Source of the DNA: Thermoplasmata archaeon
GTDB taxonomy: Archaea > Thermoplasmatota > Thermoplasmata > Methanomassiliicoccales > Methanomethylophilaceae
Direction of reading: 5' to 3'
Assembly (NCBI GenBank): GCA_015063165.1
Contig: SUSZ01000018.1
Location: 1-42,634, forward strand
Length of the DNA stretch: 42,634 bases
The translations under genes were made by a program, and so were the position numbers. Below, piece after piece: positions 32,001 to 40,610 of this stretch; the stretch's first letter is position 1; every line of letters begins with the position of its first letter. The notes below the pieces were generated by a model, which saw nothing but the letters and a program-made list of their open reading frames with translations, made no database searches and was not told where the DNA came from.

Positions 32001-34621
32001 CCGCTGTCGGAACCTCGACCTTCACCGTGGCCGGCGATGACGACAACAAGGTCACCGGACTGTCCGTCGCCGTCACCACCAAGACGATCACCGCCACCGT
32101 CAAGGATACCCGCGGTGTCGCCATCGACGGAGGACGCGTCGTCGCGACCAACACCTCCAACGGCATCCAGTACAGCGCCGCGATCGAGGACGGAACCGCA
32201 GTCGTCTACGTGCCTGCCGGAACCTACACCCTGCAGCTCACCGACGGATACGTCAGCGAGGTCAGCGCCACCTACACAATCTCCAGCAGCAACAGGACTG
32301 CGACCATCACCGCATACCCTGCGGACGAGGCCGCGATCGTCAGCGAAGTGCCGCTCACCTTCAGCGCAGGAAACTTCAGCACCGTCTCCTACGACGGAAA
32401 GGTCGCTCTGCCCAAGTCCGCCGGCACCGACAAGCTCCTGTACACCGTCTACGGAGTGAACGGCGGAAAGGTCGTCCTCGGAACCTACGACGGAACTCTG
32501 ACCACTGGCGAGTATACCGCTTACAAGATCAGCGGAACTCTCAAGAACGATGGCACCGCGACCTCCGGAACCCTCTACTTCGTCAACAGCGAGAAGCAGA
32601 CCGTCAAGGTCATCGCAGACAGCGAGGGCGCGTTCAGCGTCTACCTGCCCGGAGGAACCTACACCGTCTTCGCCAACGACGGTAACTCCATGATAGCGAT
32701 CACTTCTGTAACCGTGTCCTCCGACACCGAGATGGGCGACATCAGCCTGGTCGACGGAAGGAGGGTCACAGCCTACATCAGGTACGCCAGTGGAACCAGC
32801 TCCGGAAACCTCGGACTGGGATACGTCACCGCCAAGGCCGAGTTCACCTATAAGGATGTCAAGTACGTCATGTACGGAATGACCAACACTTCCGGACAGT
32901 GGCAGGTCTACATCCCTGACGACGTCGACTGCACGATCACCTTCAACGAGGGAACCCTCCAGAACGACATGTTCGCCGGAACCAACACGACCACCTCTGT
33001 CGCCGCGGGAACCGCGAACACCACCGTGTACGTCACTTTCAGCCAGTACAAGGAGACCTCCACCCCTGTCAACTACGTCAAGCAGGTCGCGATCATTCCC
33101 GACTACTCGATGACCCTGACTCCCTACAGCAGCGGAGACGACGTCACCGTTACTGCAGGAGCCAGCTCCAACATCAACCCTGGACAGTACACCGTCAAGC
33201 TCACCGAGGCCGGAAAGTACACCGACTCCACCGTCTACGTCTATCCTGGACAGGCGGAGTTCGTCGGACTCGAGGTCATCGATGCCCAAGCAGTCACCAT
33301 AACCAAGGGCGACTCCGACATCATCACCATCGAGACCGATGACGCGGACGCCTCTTACTTCAACAACGGCGACACCTACTACTTCAAGGACGGATACAAG
33401 TACTACGTATCCTCCGCAGCCGGAGCAGCGTCCACTTCCGATGTGAGGTACGCTCTCGTAGACCTTGTGTCCGGAACTGCACCCAGCACCCTTAACATGA
33501 CCGCCAACGTCGCTCCCATGACCGTCACAGGATACATCGGAGTCCCCGCTAACGGACATGTGACCGTCACCAGCGGAGATGTCGGAATCTACGCCGACGT
33601 CACCTCCGGACAGTTCACCGTCAGGATGCCTTACACCATGACCTCCGCCACCTTCGCCGCAGAAGCCAAATACACCTCTGGAGACACCGAGTACAACTAC
33701 TCCGCCAGCAGGAATGTCACCGGCCTCGTCGACGGATCTGTCGTCAACATCCCCGTCACCGGCGTGGGAACCGAGGTCGTGGACGAGGATGCGAAATTCA
33801 CCGCATCCATCGATTCCGCTTCCTTCTCCAACGGAGAGGGAACCGTCGTCGTCACCATCGACAACAAGTCTTCCAAGACCGCGACCTATGTCCTGTCCGC
33901 TGGAACCGCCTGGTCTCTCACCAAGGCGGTCAGCACCACCATAGCCGCGGAATCCTCCAAGACCGTCACCGTCACCGGACTGTACGACGACCAGATCTAC
34001 GCTGTCGGATCCAAGGGAATGGACGTCATCGTCACCAACATCTCCGACGCCAGCTCCAAGACCCTCAAGATTACTCAGAACTCCGCTGCCTCTACCGGTT
34101 CCAAGGGTGTCACCATCCTGACCTCCGGCGAGAGGTCCGGCGAGCACGAGGGAAGCCTTGACAAGGTCTCCGCTGTGGAGTACATGTACGCCGTGACCAT
34201 GATCAACAACGACAACTACGCCAAGGAAGTCACGTTCACTCTGCCTTCCGCGAGCGGATGGTCCGTGCTCGTCACCGACAAGGACGGACACACTATCCGC
34301 GAGAGTGGAGAGTCCTTCACTCTGTACGGACTGGAGACCACTGTGTTCTATGTCAAGTACATGCCCAACGGCGACGCGACCGGAACCACCGTGCCTTCCA
34401 GCACCGTCACCGTCAACTGCGATGGAACCAGCAAGACCCTGAACATGACGCCTTCGACCGTCGATGTCACCCTCAAGTCCATGGACGCGAGCGGAGACAA
34501 CATCGTCAACGAGAGGTCCGGAGTGCCCATCGGTATCTGGTTCATGCTGGCTGTCGGAATACTGCTCCTCATAGCTGTGTTCTGGCTCGGAAGCAAGAGG
34601 GGGGTGTTCTCACGCAGATAA
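29096..34621 (+). CDS. Giant STT3/AglB-like membrane protein with beta-repeat ectodomain
   Basis: An 1841-residue protein. Residues 25-485 form about a dozen membrane helices with the layout of archaeal oligosaccharyltransferase AglB (QYHLHVIESILNG, NYPVGGLNVNPPLLDF, LTWNGFGVL). Residues 490-790 fit the soluble catalytic part. About 1000 residues of beta-sandwich repeats follow, of the carboxypeptidase-regulatory kind (ITGRVVSENGSSLDG, VDVSGQILAGDNAIAG, VVYVPAGTYTL). A final helix (GIWFMLAVGILLLIAVFWLG) and a basic end close the protein. The catalytic motifs look degenerate: the usual D-x-Y-Y near the first loop reads SGAQYH, and the WWDYG position reads RTDYA near residue 530. It may be a divergent transferase or an envelope protein built on that scaffold. 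A signal-peptide protein follows after 11 nt. Confidence 0.75.
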   Translation: MLKLGKESASASEKEVSRETSGNGWLKDHWCALSVCAIVVIALLLRTVFAYGISADSDFALSGGSGAQYHLHVIESILNGTYAIGVDSAVNYPVGGLNVNPPLLDFIAAGIASFTTPSAALGGLNPVIGALTCIPVYLVGKEMFNNKTIGVVSALIFAFLPLPIATSVFSNGNEYALAAFFVAFMSLFMFRAAKALDDEDGRKTVILNSVIAGVFMGLAALTWNGFGVLIAVAAAAMVVHIAVRRFAEKDMVLPYMAYAIMMVVGLVMAAIYYIPAGLWDAVFSGPCLLVVLACAFGAAFLALKKVSWVYSIPALVIALIVVLAVLYFAAGDLFDDLIGGNSVFTALMDAAVTTHVSMSNVSSYYGWLTMWLPICLAIYETYKFIRRDRSSARLFVTVWLYMMFFAVWASYGSAAVIGCVFGVGSGAAIVKLIQYANLGEWYSNMKSAGFPKVFRKMISPIPFATVIIVAFLVIVPNFVFALDAGVPTNDSDNVLYNGNTQYTIKTGDSYPVEDVWSSFAVDEKSGALISRTDYAYDAANYGGFNSVADSIGSGSPAIAHTLLADGSSGAIASMILRIMMSHDISDFESDFSNSAVFDTIYNYSKDKSALYDELRNNSEYYGKLKSEVTEENAMYFACTKCMTENMSTVELASTYDKVCETAGQKISYILLDPSMIPTQYGSGDQFSTTAYYADYAIDSYGAATQFFSYNTYYGYTIYTDKMYDTFLWKAFVGPSASQAGASSSYTYLYELSTSDGTYVSSPVGMAGFTLDKWIVRYTSDKTPDNDSKWDYIEYSDALAKQKSEGGTINYLASYMVYEYTGIAGSTSITGRVVSENGSSLDGLTAELYTYNSNVGKDILVSSDVVKDGKYSLAVPADTDSYTVLLKSGNVELAAFKDSIPAVYTMPTVDVSGQILAGDNAIAGNPLRLVLQNSNIDAAKYIVDTTDGSFTVSDMIGGQYTATVYDKSAAAVGTSTFTVAGDDDNKVTGLSVAVTTKTITATVKDTRGVAIDGGRVVATNTSNGIQYSAAIEDGTAVVYVPAGTYTLQLTDGYVSEVSATYTISSSNRTATITAYPADEAAIVSEVPLTFSAGNFSTVSYDGKVALPKSAGTDKLLYTVYGVNGGKVVLGTYDGTLTTGEYTAYKISGTLKNDGTATSGTLYFVNSEKQTVKVIADSEGAFSVYLPGGTYTVFANDGNSMIAITSVTVSSDTEMGDISLVDGRRVTAYIRYASGTSSGNLGLGYVTAKAEFTYKDVKYVMYGMTNTSGQWQVYIPDDVDCTITFNEGTLQNDMFAGTNTTTSVAAGTANTTVYVTFSQYKETSTPVNYVKQVAIIPDYSMTLTPYSSGDDVTVTAGASSNINPGQYTVKLTEAGKYTDSTVYVYPGQAEFVGLEVIDAQAVTITKGDSDIITIETDDADASYFNNGDTYYFKDGYKYYVSSAAGAASTSDVRYALVDLVSGTAPSTLNMTANVAPMTVTGYIGVPANGHVTVTSGDVGIYADVTSGQFTVRMPYTMTSATFAAEAKYTSGDTEYNYSASRNVTGLVDGSVVNIPVTGVGTEVVDEDAKFTASIDSASFSNGEGTVVVTIDNKSSKTATYVLSAGTAWSLTKAVSTTIAAESSKTVTVTGLYDDQIYAVGSKGMDVIVTNISDASSKTLKITQNSAASTGSKGVTILTSGERSGEHEGSLDKVSAVEYMYAVTMINNDNYAKEVTFTLPSASGWSVLVTDKDGHTIRESGESFTLYGLETTVFYVKYMPNGDATGTTVPSSTVTVNCDGTSKTLNMTPSTVDVTLKSMDASGDNIVNERSGVPIGIWFMLAVGILLLIAVFWLGSKRGVFSRR

Positions 34622-34632
34622 ACAAAGCAGCA

Positions 34633-35409
34633 ATGATCCTTGCCGCCATCCTGGCGGCCGCCTTCGTCCTGGTCCCGGCAATCGGGGTCGACGGAGCGTA
34701 TCACAGCATCGACGGCGAGAAGAACGTGGTCGCGGTGGAGAAAGAGGCTGAATTCACCATCATCTATACCGACTCCGAGCACTCGGAGATCGACATCAGC
34801 TTCGAGGCGAAGGTCGTCGACAGCAAAGGGAACACCATCTCCGGTGCGGTCGATCCCTCCACCGGAACCGTCGACAGCGGAGTGTTCAACACTCTGATCG
34901 TCACAGCTCCCAAGACCGCCGGCAGCTACACTCTCGAGGTCACCTACACCGGTACCTACACCGTGGACGGAACCAAGACCGATATCGAGAAGGTCACCGA
35001 CAAGTTCGCCTTCAAGGCTGTCAACCCCATAACCCTGTCCACTTCGATCTCCCTGAAGGATCCCAACGTGGATCTTTCCGGATACGGAGTGTACTTCTGG
35101 GTCGACGGCGAGAAGATGGACGACAGCTACAAGACCTTCAACGTCAGCAGCGACGGAACTGGTTCCGTTTCCTACGACTGGGTTGCGGATGCCGCTAGCG
35201 GAAAGCACACCTACTGGCTGGAGTCCGCTAACGGCGGTGTCGTGGACATCGAGGGACTCGACGAGAAGCACGATTTCTACGTCGGGGACAACGATTACTC
35301 CGTGTACATCGCATTGGTCGTCCTTTTCGTCATACTGGCGATTATCCTCCTGGTCTGGGTCTACAGGAAGCCTGTCAAGAACTTCGGTAAGCCCAAGTCC
35401 AGGCGCTGA
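34633..35409 (+). CDS. Secreted, membrane-anchored beta-rich protein
   Basis: A 258-residue protein with an N-terminal signal peptide (MILAAILAAAFVLVPAIGVDGAYH). The extracellular part, about 190 residues, is rich in beta structure, Thr, Ser and Asp (TFNVSSDGTGSVSYDW). A C-terminal membrane helix (YSVYIALVVLFVILAIILLV) and a basic tail end it. It has no recognised domain beyond an Ig-like look. It starts 11 nt after the STT3-like gene, and both share the composition of exported envelope proteins, so they may form one surface complex. ATG 34633 is the first usable start; no Shine-Dalgarno is seen. Two terminator hairpins follow. Confidence 0.7.
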   Translation: MILAAILAAAFVLVPAIGVDGAYHSIDGEKNVVAVEKEAEFTIIYTDSEHSEIDISFEAKVVDSKGNTISGAVDPSTGTVDSGVFNTLIVTAPKTAGSYTLEVTYTGTYTVDGTKTDIEKVTDKFAFKAVNPITLSTSISLKDPNVDLSGYGVYFWVDGEKMDDSYKTFNVSSDGTGSVSYDWVADAASGKHTYWLESANGGVVDIEGLDEKHDFYVGDNDYSVYIALVVLFVILAIILLVWVYRKPVKNFGKPKSRR

Positions 35410-35421
35410 ACCTGAAAATCT

Positions 35422-35440
35422 AGGGGGCTCGACCCCCTTT
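35422..35440 (+). terminator. First terminator hairpin after envelope gene pair
   Basis: AGGGGG-CTCGA-CCCCCT followed by T residues, 13 nt after the stop. Confidence 0.6.
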
Positions 35441-35450
35441 CCTTGAAACC

Positions 35451-35469
35451 GGGCGTTCGCGCCCTTTTT
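35451..35469 (+). terminator. UUCG-loop terminator
   Basis: GGGCG-TTCG-CGCCC followed by five T residues. The 200 nt between here and the translin-like gene hold no gene that I can support. Confidence 0.75.
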
Positions 35470-35670
35470 CCCCTTGTTTTTCTCGGTCTGATTGCAGGAT
35501 CCGTTTTTCTTTTGCATCGGGGAAGCGATGTCGTTCCTGCAGATCGAGACGTCAGGAGGTATCGTATGCGCGAGAGCCTGACGAAGGGGAGTCGTAGGCC
35601 TGTTCAGCGAGGCTTCCGAGGCCCTTCAGTAATCAAAAAATTGATGCGTTTGTCAGTTACCTGGAGGAAA

Positions 35671-36255
35671 TCATCCCTTTCTGGAGGACAGGACGGCGTT
35701 GAGCATGTCCGAGCGGGTCCTGTCCATGATCCCTCTGGCGATGTCCTGCTTCCTTCTCACGGGCGCGATTGGATCAGCGACGTCCAGCTGCATTATCTGC
35801 TCGTGGACGTCCTCCATAAGCGAGAACAGATGCTTGGCGCCTTCCAGGTCCCCGTCCATGAGCTTGGACATGACCATGCGCCTGAGCTCTCCCTCGCAGT
35901 CGCATGCGCCCAGGACCCATGATGAAGGGCTTACGCGGAGGGACATGTGGTCAGGAACGGGCGCTTCCGTGACGATGGACCTGAGGATGACCGCTTCGGA
36001 GTATTCGCACATGCAGTCTTGGACGGGTCCGCTCGATAGGATGAAGGGGTCCTCGGCCGCTTCGAGAAGAGCATCGATCTTTTTGCTCATGGCGTCGATG
36101 TCTTCGGAAGGGTCTCCACCTGTGTGCATGGCGTGTATCGCGTTCTTGGACAGGCGGATTATGGCCCTGGAGAGCTTGATGGTCTCCTCTCTTCCGCTCT
36201 CGATCGAAGCCAGCGCGTCCGCGGCCCTGTCCATCGGTCCGTTCAATATGCCCAT
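35671..36255 (-). CDS. Translin-family RNA-binding protein
   Basis: A 194-residue, all-helical protein resembling the archaeal translin family, which binds and in some cases cleaves RNA as ring-shaped oligomers. The fit is in REETIKLSRAIIRLSKNAIHAMHTG, QDCMCEYSEAVILRSI and LGACDCEGELRRMVMSKLMDGDL, where the acidic residues of the family active region are partly present (E and D in YSEA and DCEGEL). It is the last gene of the left-facing hypB-purD-truA cluster, and its start overlaps truA by 13 nt. Its partner in RNA metabolism is unknown. Confidence 0.75.
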   Translation of the reverse strand: MGILNGPMDRAADALASIESGREETIKLSRAIIRLSKNAIHAMHTGGDPSEDIDAMSKKIDALLEAAEDPFILSSGPVQDCMCEYSEAVILRSIVTEAPVPDHMSLRVSPSSWVLGACDCEGELRRMVMSKLMDGDLEGAKHLFSLMEDVHEQIMQLDVADPIAPVRRKQDIARGIMDRTRSDMLNAVLSSRKG

Positions 36256-37064
36256 GGTTCTGGATTGGGCGGAGCGTATTTGTTACTGATGCATCGGAGG
36301 GCCTTGTAGAACTCCAGACGAAGGCTTTCGTCCATCACATGCTCCTTCCTGCGGGCCTGTATGGCCTTGGGGTCGGCCTCTGTGAAGCTCAGCATGTCGT
36401 ATTGGACATCCTGAAGCGTGAGCGCGTCAGGCCGCCCTACGCCGAACGAGATGTCCTTTCCGTTCAGAGCGGCCTGGACATCATCCAGGCTCCTCTTCCC
36501 CTTCCCAACGGCCTCTACGGCTGAGGAAATGCGCCTTATCATGTTCCACAGGTAGTACCTCGCGTTGAACTCGAGGACGACGCAGTCCCCGGACGGGATG
36601 CAGGAGATGCTGTCGATCCTGAGGGTGGTGGGCTTCCCGTCGTAGCGACAGAACCTGAAGAAGTCGTGCTCCCCCTCGAACAGGCGGCAGCATTCGCTAG
36701 CCTTGTCAATGTCGATTCCTTCGCCGTCCAGGACGTACCTGTAGATGCGTCTGGAGGCGTATCTTATGTTGAATTCGTCGTCTATCTCGCAGAACGACCT
36801 GTAGAACACTCCGTCCGAGACCGAGTTGAGAGCTTTAGCGAGAACGAGGAGGTCGTCCATGCTGGAATAGAACGCGATGGCGTTGCCGAGAGCGTTGACG
36901 CCTTTGTCCGTACGGCTGGAGAATGAAAGCCCGGGGTCGTCCGTCTTCAGGACTTTTCCGATGTCTTCTAGGACCTGGGATTCTACGGTGCGGAGCCCGG
37001 GCTGGGCCTGGGACCCTGAGAACCCGGACCCCAGGTAGGCGATCTTCATCGCGACGCGTTTCAT
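36243..37064 (-). CDS. truA: tRNA pseudouridine synthase A
   Basis: A 273-residue enzyme forming pseudouridine at positions 38-40 of the tRNA anticodon arm. The catalytic aspartate is in SFSSRTDKGVNALGNA near residue 53. It begins with KIAYLGSGFSGSQAQPGLRTVESQ and has the conserved FNARYYLWNMIRRI in the second half. ATG 37064 overlaps the purD stop as ATGA, which fixes the start against the much longer open frame upstream. Confidence 0.92.
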   Translation of the reverse strand: MKRVAMKIAYLGSGFSGSQAQPGLRTVESQVLEDIGKVLKTDDPGLSFSSRTDKGVNALGNAIAFYSSMDDLLVLAKALNSVSDGVFYRSFCEIDDEFNIRYASRRIYRYVLDGEGIDIDKASECCRLFEGEHDFFRFCRYDGKPTTLRIDSISCIPSGDCVVLEFNARYYLWNMIRRISSAVEAVGKGKRSLDDVQAALNGKDISFGVGRPDALTLQDVQYDMLSFTEADPKAIQARRKEHVMDESLRLEFYKALRCISNKYAPPNPEPWAY

Positions 37065-38383
37065 GCGGAACGGAGGGCCTTCATGTGGTCGACCCTCTTC
37101 TGCACCAGAGCGCGGGTGCCGATGTCGTGGCGGATGGCTATGGCGTCGCACTTGACGTGCTTCAGAGCCTTCTCGCAGTTTGATTCGGCCTCTTCCAGGG
37201 TGTCGGCGATTCCGATGACTCCGATGGACCTGGAGGTCCCGGTGACGAGCTTCCCGTCCTTCATGTCCACGTTGGCGTAGTAGACGGTGGCTCCGCATCT
37301 TTTGATGGCCTCTTCGTCGACGGATATCTCGTGCCCGGACTCGGACTTCACCCCGTATCCTCTGGGGACGACGTACTTGCAGACGGTGGCCTTCTTCTCG
37401 AACTCCACGTCGCTGGTGAGAGTGCCGGTGGCCATCATCCTGCAGATGTCCGCGAATCCGGTCTTGAGAATGGGCAGCACGTTCATGGCTTCGGGATCTC
37501 CGAACCTGGCGTTGATCTCGATGATCTTGGGTCCGTTCACGGTGAGCATGAATTGTCCGTACATGGTTCCGCGGTAGGGGCATCCCTCCTCGGCCATGGC
37601 GTCGACGATGTTCTGGAGGATGGAGAGCGCGGCTTTCCTCTCGTCCTGGGTGATGAACGGCAGGAGGTGGTTCGCATCGGTGTAGGAGCCCATCCCTCCG
37701 GTGTTGGGTCCGACGTCCCCCTCGTACGCCCTCTTGTGGTCCTGGACCAGGGGCAGGGGGACTATGTGCTTCCCGTCGACGAAGACCATCTGGGTGAACT
37801 CTTCTCCGACGGCCCTCTCCTCGAGGATGACTCCGGCGCCGCCGATGTTGTTGTCGAAGATCTCGTTAATGTACTCCATGGTCTCCGCGAAGCTGTGGAG
37901 ATGCTCACCCTGCACCTTGACGCCCTTTCCGCCGGTGAGCCCCACAGGCTTCACGACGATCTCGTGGTCTATCCCCTTGAGGTACTCCTCGGCGTCCTTG
38001 GCGTTGTCGAAGTGGGCGAACCCCAGGTTCCCTGCGATGTCATGCTTCTTGACGAGCTCCCTCATGAAGGTCTTGGAGGTCTCGATCCTGGCCGCGGCCT
38101 TGGTAGGGGCGGCGCATTTGATGCCCTCCTTCTCCAGAGCGTCCACGATCCCGACCTCGAGAGGAGCCTCGGGCCCTACGAACGCGTACTCGACGCCTTT
38201 CTCTTTCGCGAAGGCGCACACCTTCTCGATGTTCTTCTCGTCGCACAGGAGGTACTCCTTCGACTTCGATATGATCCCGGGGTTGGCGTTCTTCATCACG
38301 GAGTAGATCTCAGCGCCGGATCTGTACAGCGCTTCGACTGCCGCATGCTCTCTTCCTCCCCCTCCTACTGCCAGGAATTTCAT
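37061..38383 (-). CDS. purD: Phosphoribosylamine-glycine ligase
   Basis: A 440-residue ATP-grasp enzyme for the second step of purine synthesis. It has the N-terminal FLAVGGGGREHAAVEAL, YAFVGPEAPLEVGIVDAL, the ATP-grasp segment EIVVKPVGLTGGKGVKV, and the metal-binding IIEINARFGDPEAMNVLP. ATG 38383 is chosen because GAGGTGA lies 5 nt upstream at 38389-38395; the GTG nine bases earlier lies inside that site. It follows hypB by 10 nt and overlaps truA by 4 nt. Confidence 0.96.
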   Translation of the reverse strand: MKFLAVGGGGREHAAVEALYRSGAEIYSVMKNANPGIISKSKEYLLCDEKNIEKVCAFAKEKGVEYAFVGPEAPLEVGIVDALEKEGIKCAAPTKAAARIETSKTFMRELVKKHDIAGNLGFAHFDNAKDAEEYLKGIDHEIVVKPVGLTGGKGVKVQGEHLHSFAETMEYINEIFDNNIGGAGVILEERAVGEEFTQMVFVDGKHIVPLPLVQDHKRAYEGDVGPNTGGMGSYTDANHLLPFITQDERKAALSILQNIVDAMAEEGCPYRGTMYGQFMLTVNGPKIIEINARFGDPEAMNVLPILKTGFADICRMMATGTLTSDVEFEKKATVCKYVVPRGYGVKSESGHEISVDEEAIKRCGATVYYANVDMKDGKLVTGTSRSIGVIGIADTLEEAESNCEKALKHVKCDAIAIRHDIGTRALVQKRVDHMKALRSA

Positions 38384-38388
38384 ACTAT

Positions 38389-38395
38389 TCACCTC
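38389..38395 (-). promoter_or_regulatory. Shine-Dalgarno deciding purD start
   Basis: GAGGTGA on the minus strand, 5 nt before ATG 38383 and overlapping the hypB stop. Confidence 0.7.
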
Positions 38396-39044
38396 AGAAT
38401 CCCAGCGCGGCGAGGATCTCGTCGATTCCTTCGTCCTTCCTCGCGCTGCAAGGGTACATGGTCTTCAGACCGCCGGTCAGCTTCTTGTAGTCTTCCATGA
38501 TGACGTTGGGGTCCACTCCGACCGCATCGGCGATGTCCATCTTGTTGAGGATGGCTATGTCCGAGTGGAGGAAGATGTCGTGGTGCTTGCGGACCATGTC
38601 GTCCCCCTCGGTGGTGGAGACCACGACGACCCTGTAGTCGGTTCCCAGAGGGAAGTCCGCAGGGCACACAAGGTTCCCGACGTTCTCTATGAAGACCACA
38701 TCGTACCTGCCGAGATCCACCTTGGCCAGGGATTTCTTTACCAGGTTGGCGTCCAGGTGGCATTCGTGGCCGGTGTTGCAGTTGACGGCCTCCAGCCCGG
38801 ACTTCTCGAATCTGCCGTAGTCGTCGGCTCCGGTGACGTCCCCTGCGATGGCGCAGACGCGGACGCCTTTGGCCCTGAGCTTCTCGGCCAGCTTGATTAT
38901 GAGCGCGGTCTTTCCTGCGCCGATGGAGCCCATGAAGTCCACCGACTTGATCTTGTGGCTTTTCAAGAGGCGATAGTTCTCGTTGGCTATTTTGTTGTTT
39001 TCCTTGAGAACGTCGATTTCCATTCCCGGCTGGACTATGTGCAT
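38394..39044 (-). CDS. hypB: Hydrogenase nickel incorporation GTPase HypB
   Basis: A 216-residue GTPase that loads nickel into [NiFe] hydrogenases, which methanogens need. It shows the P-loop GSIGAGKTAL near residue 40, the metal-binding CNTGHECHLDA, the switch region FIENVGNLVCPADF and the guanine motif NKMD. The N-terminal His-rich stretch of some bacterial forms is absent. ATG 39044 is chosen because a TATA box at 39069-39074 places the transcript start there. It leads the hypB-purD-truA-translin cluster; no hypA is adjacent. Confidence 0.95.
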   Translation of the reverse strand: MHIVQPGMEIDVLKENNKIANENYRLLKSHKIKSVDFMGSIGAGKTALIIKLAEKLRAKGVRVCAIAGDVTGADDYGRFEKSGLEAVNCNTGHECHLDANLVKKSLAKVDLGRYDVVFIENVGNLVCPADFPLGTDYRVVVVSTTEGDDMVRKHHDIFLHSDIAILNKMDIADAVGVDPNVIMEDYKKLTGGLKTMYPCSARKDEGIDEILAALGF

Positions 39045-39068
39045 GAGCGGTGTAAGGGCGTGATGTGC

Positions 39069-39074
39069 ATATAA
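39069..39074 (-). promoter_or_regulatory. TATA box for hypB operon
   Basis: TTATAT on the minus strand, centred about 27 nt before ATG 39044, predicting a leaderless transcript. The rest of the 267-nt spacer up to gatD holds a GC-rich inverted repeat near 39120-39150 and no supported gene. Confidence 0.55.
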
Positions 39075-39311
39075 CACATGCTTTCTCTGTCGATTGATAG
39101 ACGAACACGCTGTTCAGAAGGTTTCTGGAGGATGGGCCCTCGAGCCCCTCCCGGACGGATCGCGGATTCTTTTCCTTCTTCAGGCATGCTGAACGGAAAC
39201 AAATGCCGAATTTTGTGATTTGAATTAGATCGTCGTCGACATCCATTGTCCGAGAGGAAAACTCTGTTCGGAATAGTGATAAACAACAAGGGTTATGCTC
39301 TGGCGAACAGC

Positions 39312-40610
39312 ATGAGCTACTCAGATGCACTTTCAGGAACCTTGGCCTCTCTCGGCGCTGTCGAAGGGTCCAAGCTGTCCGTCGTCAGGGACGGGCGGAC
39401 GTTCGTAGGGACGCTGATGCCCCACCACGAGTTCAGCGATCCCGACGTTCTCATTCTAAAGATGAAAAGCGGGTACAACGTCGGCGTGAAGATCACCGGA
39501 TCCACCGAGATAACAGTCCTCGAGGCGCCCGCTGAGAGGTCCAGGAAGGAGACCGAGGTGGAGTTCAAGAAAGGGCTCCCCAAGCTGGTCCTCATCGGAA
39601 CCGGCGGAACGATCGCTTCGTACGTCGATTACAGGACTGGAGCCGTCCATCCCGCTCTGTCCACCTCGGACATGGTCAACGCCGTCCCTGAGATCAGGGA
39701 TATAGCGAACATCGACGCCAGGGTGCTCTTTTCCATATTCTCGGAGAACATGAACGTGGAGCACTGGCAGAAGCTCGCCGAGGCCGTCGTCGAGGAGATA
39801 AACAACGGAGCCGACGGAGTCATCATCCCCCACGGAACCGACACCATGGGATACACCGCAGCAGCGCTTTCGTTCATGCTCGGGGACGTTCCCAAGCCTG
39901 TCGTGCTCGTCGGTGCGCAGAGGTCCTCGGACCGTCCTTCGTCCGATGCCTCCAGCAACCTCGTGGCATGCGCCAGGTTCTGCACACAGGGCAAGCGCGC
40001 AGGCGTCTTCGTCGTGATGCATGACACGCTCGGCGACGATTCGTTCGCGGTGCACGCCGGAACCCGCGTCAGGAAGATGCACACTTCCCGTCGCGACGCG
40101 TTCCACAGCATCAATGCCGCTCCCGTCGCCCACATCGACAAGGACGGCAAGATCAGGTTCAACACGGACGGATCCAAGATCTCGGGCGAGAAGGCGGTCG
40201 CCAAGACCGGCATGGAGAGGTCCTGCGTCCTGCTCCAGTACTATCCCGGAATGGATCCCGCTCTCTTCGAGGACGTGTTCATGAGGTCTAAAGGAGTGGT
40301 CATAGCAGGTTCCGGCCTCGGACACGTCAACGAGAACATGATCCCCCTCATCAGGAAGGCCAACGCCAACGGGACCATAGTCGTCCTGACGTCCCAGTGC
40401 CTCAACGGAAGGACCAACCTCAACGTGTACAACACCGGAAGGGATATGCTCGCGGCAGGGGTCATCACCGTCCTGGACATGCTTCCGGAGACCGCCTACG
40501 TCAAGCTGATGTGGGCTCTGGCCAACTCCTTCTCGGTCGAGGAGGCCAAAGAGATCATGAGGACTCCTCTAGCCGAGGAGATGTCCGACAGGAGGACCGT
40601 AGATGAGTGA
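39312..40610 (+). CDS. gatD: Glutamyl-tRNA(Gln) amidotransferase subunit D
   Basis: A 432-residue asparaginase-type subunit that releases ammonia from an amide donor for conversion of Glu-tRNA(Gln) to Gln-tRNA(Gln), the archaeal route. A small N-terminal beta domain (KLSVVRDGRTFVGTLMPHHE) precedes the catalytic part, with threonines in LIGTGGTIASYVDYRTG and in IPHGTDTMGYTAAAL. ATG 39312 matches the usual N-terminus; TTG 39246 would add 22 residues of unclear value. The stop lies inside the gatE start (ATGAGTGA), so the two are coupled. Confidence 0.94.
   Translation: MSYSDALSGTLASLGAVEGSKLSVVRDGRTFVGTLMPHHEFSDPDVLILKMKSGYNVGVKITGSTEITVLEAPAERSRKETEVEFKKGLPKLVLIGTGGTIASYVDYRTGAVHPALSTSDMVNAVPEIRDIANIDARVLFSIFSENMNVEHWQKLAEAVVEEINNGADGVIIPHGTDTMGYTAAALSFMLGDVPKPVVLVGAQRSSDRPSSDASSNLVACARFCTQGKRAGVFVVMHDTLGDDSFAVHAGTRVRKMHTSRRDAFHSINAAPVAHIDKDGKIRFNTDGSKISGEKAVAKTGMERSCVLLQYYPGMDPALFEDVFMRSKGVVIAGSGLGHVNENMIPLIRKANANGTIVVLTSQCLNGRTNLNVYNTGRDMLAAGVITVLDMLPETAYVKLMWALANSFSVEEAKEIMRTPLAEEMSDRRTVDE

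Noticed and set aside
29969-34291. A 1440-residue open frame on the minus strand
   Set aside because: It is the exact antisense of the STT3-like gene; its Gly/Asp/Val-rich monotone sequence is what codon bias of the plus strand gives, and it has no domain or start signal.
35443-35922. 159-residue plus-strand frame
   Set aside because: It begins inside a terminator hairpin and runs antisense to the translin-like gene.
39035-39289. 84-residue minus-strand frame upstream of hypB
   Set aside because: It covers the hypB promoter and start, has no family pattern, and has a composition typical of non-coding sequence.
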